From an uncultured Holophagaceae bacterium (GTDB taxonomy: Bacteria; Acidobacteriota; Holophagae; Holophagales; Holophagaceae): a stretch of 23,475 nt of DNA. Below, in pieces: positions 21,322-23,475 of this stretch; within the stretch, counting starts at the first letter, position 1; every line of letters starts with the position of its first letter. The DNA is taken from the NCBI GenBank assembly GCA_903876615.1, contig CAIRAS010000265.1, forward strand, positions 1 through 23,475, given 5' to 3'. A program made the position numbers and the translations under genes. Below the pieces are notes generated by a model. It did no database searches. It was not told the DNA's origin and saw only the letters and a program-made list of their open reading frames with translations.

Positions 21322-22770
21322 CTACAATCCGAAGGTCTTGAGGATCTTCGGGTCCTTCTCGTCCTGGGCCAGGATCGTATGGCAGGTGTCGCAGTCGCCC
21401 TTGATGGTCCGGCCGTCCGCGGAGGTGTGGCTGCCGTCATGGCAACGGAAGCAGCCCACGGCCTCTTCGTGCCCGATGTTGTTGGGGTGGGTGCCCCAGG
21501 TGATCTTCATTTCGGGGAACACGTTGCGGAGGTAGATGGCCTTGACGGCCTCGCCTGCGGCGTCCACCTGGGCCCGCTTGTGCTTGAAGATCTCGGGGTA
21601 GGTGTTCCGGTAGTACTCGGCCAGGGCCACGGGGATCTTGGCGGCTGCGTCCTTCTGGTCAACGTAGTCCACCTTCAGCAGCTCGACGGCCTTCTTCTTG
21701 ATGAAGGGCAGCTCGGTGCTAATCCGCTTCTCGACGAGCATCTTGTCCATGGCCCGGTCCGGCAGCTGGAAGGCGTGGGTGGGGCGGTTGTGGCAGTCGA
21801 TGCAGTCCATCCCCCGGGTAGTGGCCTTGTCGAGCTTCTCCTTCGAGAGGTTCTTGAACTCGTCCGTCACGTATTCGACCGTCTGGCCGTTGTCGTCTCG
21901 GTAGATGACCTTGGGGATCTCCTGGCGGCGGCGGTCCGTGGTGATGTAGCTGATGCGCTCCATGGCGTCGAGGTGCCGCCCATGGATGCCCGTGGTGCCG
22001 TTGGGCGTGTGCCCACCGATCTTCAGCAGGAGGATGCTGGTGGAAGCCGTGTTCGCCTCGTCATCGGCAAAGTGGGTCCGGACGATCAGCTTGTCGTTGG
22101 TGAACTTCTGCGGCCAGTGGCACTGCTCGCAGGTCTCGCGGGCGGGACGCAGGTGCTCGACGGGGCTGGGAATGGGGCGCGAGTAGGTGCCCAAGGCCAC
22201 CGCGAACAGCTGGCGGGTGCCGGAGATCTTGGCCCGGACCAGGGCGGGGGCGCCGTGGCCGATGTGACACTGGGCGCAGCCCACGCGGGAGTGGGGCGAA
22301 CCCAGGAAGGCGGTGTATTCCGGGCTCATGACCGTGTGGCAGGTCAGGCCGCAGAACTGGTTCGAGTCCATGTATTCCACGCTCTTGAGGCCGGCGGTGC
22401 CCATGATGCTGACGTTGATGAAGGTGAGGATGCCGATGAGGGTGAGGAGCCGACGCACGGCGGGCTGCTTGAAGTCCACGGCCTGCAGGGGCTGCGGCGC
22501 TTCGCCGGCGAGCCTGCGCTGGCGGCGGATCCGCAGGATGCCCAGGGGGATGAGCACCAGCCCGGCGACGAAGAGCGCGGGCAGGATGAGGAACAGCAGG
22601 ATGCCCGCGTAGGGGTGCACCGAGCGCGGGCTGGTGAGCTCCATGAACCAGAACCAGACCAGCACGAAGGCCGAGCTGGTGGTCAGGGCCGCGCCTGTCA
22701 GGGTTATCCAGTTATTGCCCAGTTGGAAGGCCAGGCGGGTCAGGTCTCTGACGCGTTCTCCCATACTCAT
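21322..22770 (-). CDS. NapC/NirT-family multiheme cytochrome c, ImcH-like quinol dehydrogenase
   Basis: The 482-residue protein likely takes electrons from menaquinol and passes them to periplasmic cytochromes. Three N-terminal membrane helices are visible (about residues 22-43, 54-78 and 107-125), followed by a periplasmic heme domain. Heme sites are Cys140-GLT-Cys144-His145 (CX3CH), then CXXCH at 165-169, 214-218, 323-327, 440-444 and 460-464, six in all. Heme spacing near the start, the SPHSRVGCAQCHIG segment and CEQCHWPQKF are typical of NapC/NirT relatives. Three membrane helices rather than one, with extra C-terminal hemes, resemble ImcH of Geobacter, which serves high-potential extracellular acceptors; that match is from memory. 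The start at 22770 has AGAGGTGA upstream. It is followed by cmk after two bases. Confidence 0.9.
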   Translation of the reverse strand: MSMGERVRDLTRLAFQLGNNWITLTGAALTTSSAFVLVWFWFMELTSPRSVHPYAGILLFLILPALFVAGLVLIPLGILRIRRQRRLAGEAPQPLQAVDFKQPAVRRLLTLIGILTFINVSIMGTAGLKSVEYMDSNQFCGLTCHTVMSPEYTAFLGSPHSRVGCAQCHIGHGAPALVRAKISGTRQLFAVALGTYSRPIPSPVEHLRPARETCEQCHWPQKFTNDKLIVRTHFADDEANTASTSILLLKIGGHTPNGTTGIHGRHLDAMERISYITTDRRRQEIPKVIYRDDNGQTVEYVTDEFKNLSKEKLDKATTRGMDCIDCHNRPTHAFQLPDRAMDKMLVEKRISTELPFIKKKAVELLKVDYVDQKDAAAKIPVALAEYYRNTYPEIFKHKRAQVDAAGEAVKAIYLRNVFPEMKITWGTHPNNIGHEEAVGCFRCHDGSHTSADGRTIKGDCDTCHTILAQDEKDPKILKTFGL

Positions 22771-22801
22771 AAACTCACCTCTGCGATGGGGTTGATACCA
22801 A

Positions 22802-22817
22802 TGACACTTGAGTGTGA
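22802..22817. promoter_or_regulatory. Inverted repeat upstream of the cytochrome gene
   Basis: TGACACT (22802-22808) and AGTGTGA (22811-22817) form an inverted repeat with one mismatch around TG, 32 bases before the cytochrome start codon. It lies in a locally AT-rich promoter-like stretch (22790-22920) between recQ and the cytochrome gene. It could be a regulator site for the cytochrome-cmk transcript. No clear -35/-10 pair was found. Confidence 0.35.
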
Positions 22818-22939
22818 AATGTCTTTCCTTACCCTAATTTCCTCCCAGGAAGTCCGCAAGACGGCGATGCCGCTCCGCCTGGTAAACCGTTATGTATCAA
22901 TCGGGGCTTTTCCGGGTTGTGACAGATGTCCAGGGCCCT

Positions 22940-23475
22940 TCAGCGCGGGGGCGGAGCCAGCAGGCGGAGGAAACTTTCCCCATACTGCTGCAGCTTTTTC
23001 GGCCCCACGCCACTCAGGGCCAGGAACTCGGCCTCAGTGGCCGGCTGGAAGCGGGCCATCTGCTGCAGGGTGGCATCGCTGAAGATCACGTAGGCGGGGA
23101 CGCCCTTGGCATCCGCGAGCCGCTTGCGCAGGGCCTTCAGCTCGAGGTAGAGGGCTTCCTCGCCCTCCACCGGGACCTGGGTCAGCGAGGGGCGGCTGCC
23201 CCGGGGCGAGCCGCGCTTGGCCTTGCCAGGCGCGGGCGCGGCGGCCAGGGGGTCCGAGCCGTCGCAGCACTCGCAGGACGTGCCGCAGGGCTCCATGCGC
23301 TCGCCGAAGTGGGCCAGCAGGGCCTGGTGGCGGCAGCGCGGGGACTCCGCCAGGCGGAAGAGGTCGCGGGTCTGCCGCTGCTGGGCCTGGGCCAGCTCGG
23401 CGTCGAGGCCCTCGGTGAAGCGGTCGTAGCTGAGCACGTCGCCCCAGCCGTAGAACATGATGCAGTCGGCGTCAG
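22940..23475 (-). CDS. recQ: RecQ-family DNA helicase, C-terminal part (5' end outside window)
   Basis: The frame is open to the window edge (…DADCIMFYGWGDV…), so only the last 178 or so residues are present. Visible are the end of the helicase region (ADxxxFYGxxDV block), the zinc-binding region with PRCRHQALLAHFGE and PCGTSCECCD, a Pro/Ala/Gly/Arg-rich linker of about 30 residues, and an HRDC domain (LYLELKALRKRLADAKGVPAYVIFSDATL … FLALSGVGPKKLQQYGESFLRLL). The last two cysteine pairs are spaced C-x3-C-x2-C instead of the usual C-x2-C-x2-C. The winged-helix RQC domain that normally follows the zinc site is missing. It unwinds DNA in recombination and repair. It is followed by the cytochrome operon after about 170 bases. 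Confidence 0.9.
   Translation of the reverse strand, partial: DADCIMFYGWGDVLSYDRFTEGLDAELAQAQQRQTRDLFRLAESPRCRHQALLAHFGERMEPCGTSCECCDGSDPLAAAPAPGKAKRGSPRGSRPSLTQVPVEGEEALYLELKALRKRLADAKGVPAYVIFSDATLQQMARFQPATEAEFLALSGVGPKKLQQYGESFLRLLAPPPR

Noticed and set aside
22850..22900. Possible sigma-54 promoter (GGCAT … TTGC on the minus strand) before the cytochrome gene
   Set aside because: There are 12 bases between the GG and GC instead of the required 10.
1..23475. CRISPR arrays, tRNA or rRNA genes, insertion sequences, attachment sites
   Set aside because: I found no regularly spaced repeats, no tRNA or rRNA signatures, no transposase or integrase frame and no terminal inverted repeats.

Overview
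The window is GC-rich DNA from a Gram-negative bacterium. Evidence for an outer membrane includes a KDO-8-phosphate phosphatase, a TolC-type outer-membrane factor, a small beta-barrel protein ending in Phe, and a type IV pilus minor-pilin cluster. Overall gene content, with a NapC/NirT-type multiheme cytochrome carrying three N-terminal membrane helices, resembles Holophagae of the Acidobacteriota (Geothrix/Holophaga). That placement is inference from general knowledge; there is no rRNA or other decisive marker here.

Layout. Positions 1-920 hold the end of a phage Gp37/Gp68-like (DUF5131) gene and a small unknown gene. A gene-free stretch of about 410 bases follows, AT-rich in part and containing several hairpins. 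Positions 1334-9899 form one tight operon of type IV pilus minor pilins (FimT/GspH, PilV, PilW, PilX) and a very large PilY1 tip protein, closed by an intrinsic terminator. Positions 9979-12243 encode PurU and an 8-oxoguanine-deaminase-like amidohydrolase, three bases apart. A compact regulatory region with two perfect palindromes and a hairpin that presents the ribosome binding site precedes a 64-residue orphan protein (12367-12561). On the minus strand, kdsC and a small outer-membrane barrel gene are separated by one base (12566-13622).

The most interesting block is 13775-20584: a cysteine-containing ArsR-family repressor, then TolC-type outer-membrane factor, HlyD-type adaptor and HAE-type RND pump, followed without interruption by three small cysteine-containing proteins (a YgaP-like DUF2892 membrane protein, a DUF6132-like membrane protein, and a membrane-anchored rhodanese). 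Nearly all joints are overlaps or gaps of a few bases. I read this as a tripartite efflux pump with its own sulfur-handling accessory set, probably induced by reactive sulfur species, thiols or a soft metal. The substrate is not shown by the sequence.

The right end is on the minus strand: a 5'-truncated recQ (no recognisable winged-helix RQC domain between zinc site and HRDC), then a six-heme NapC/NirT quinol dehydrogenase whose first heme site is CX3CH rather than CXXCH, then cmk starting two bases after the cytochrome stop codon. No tRNA, rRNA, CRISPR array, insertion sequence or attachment site was found.
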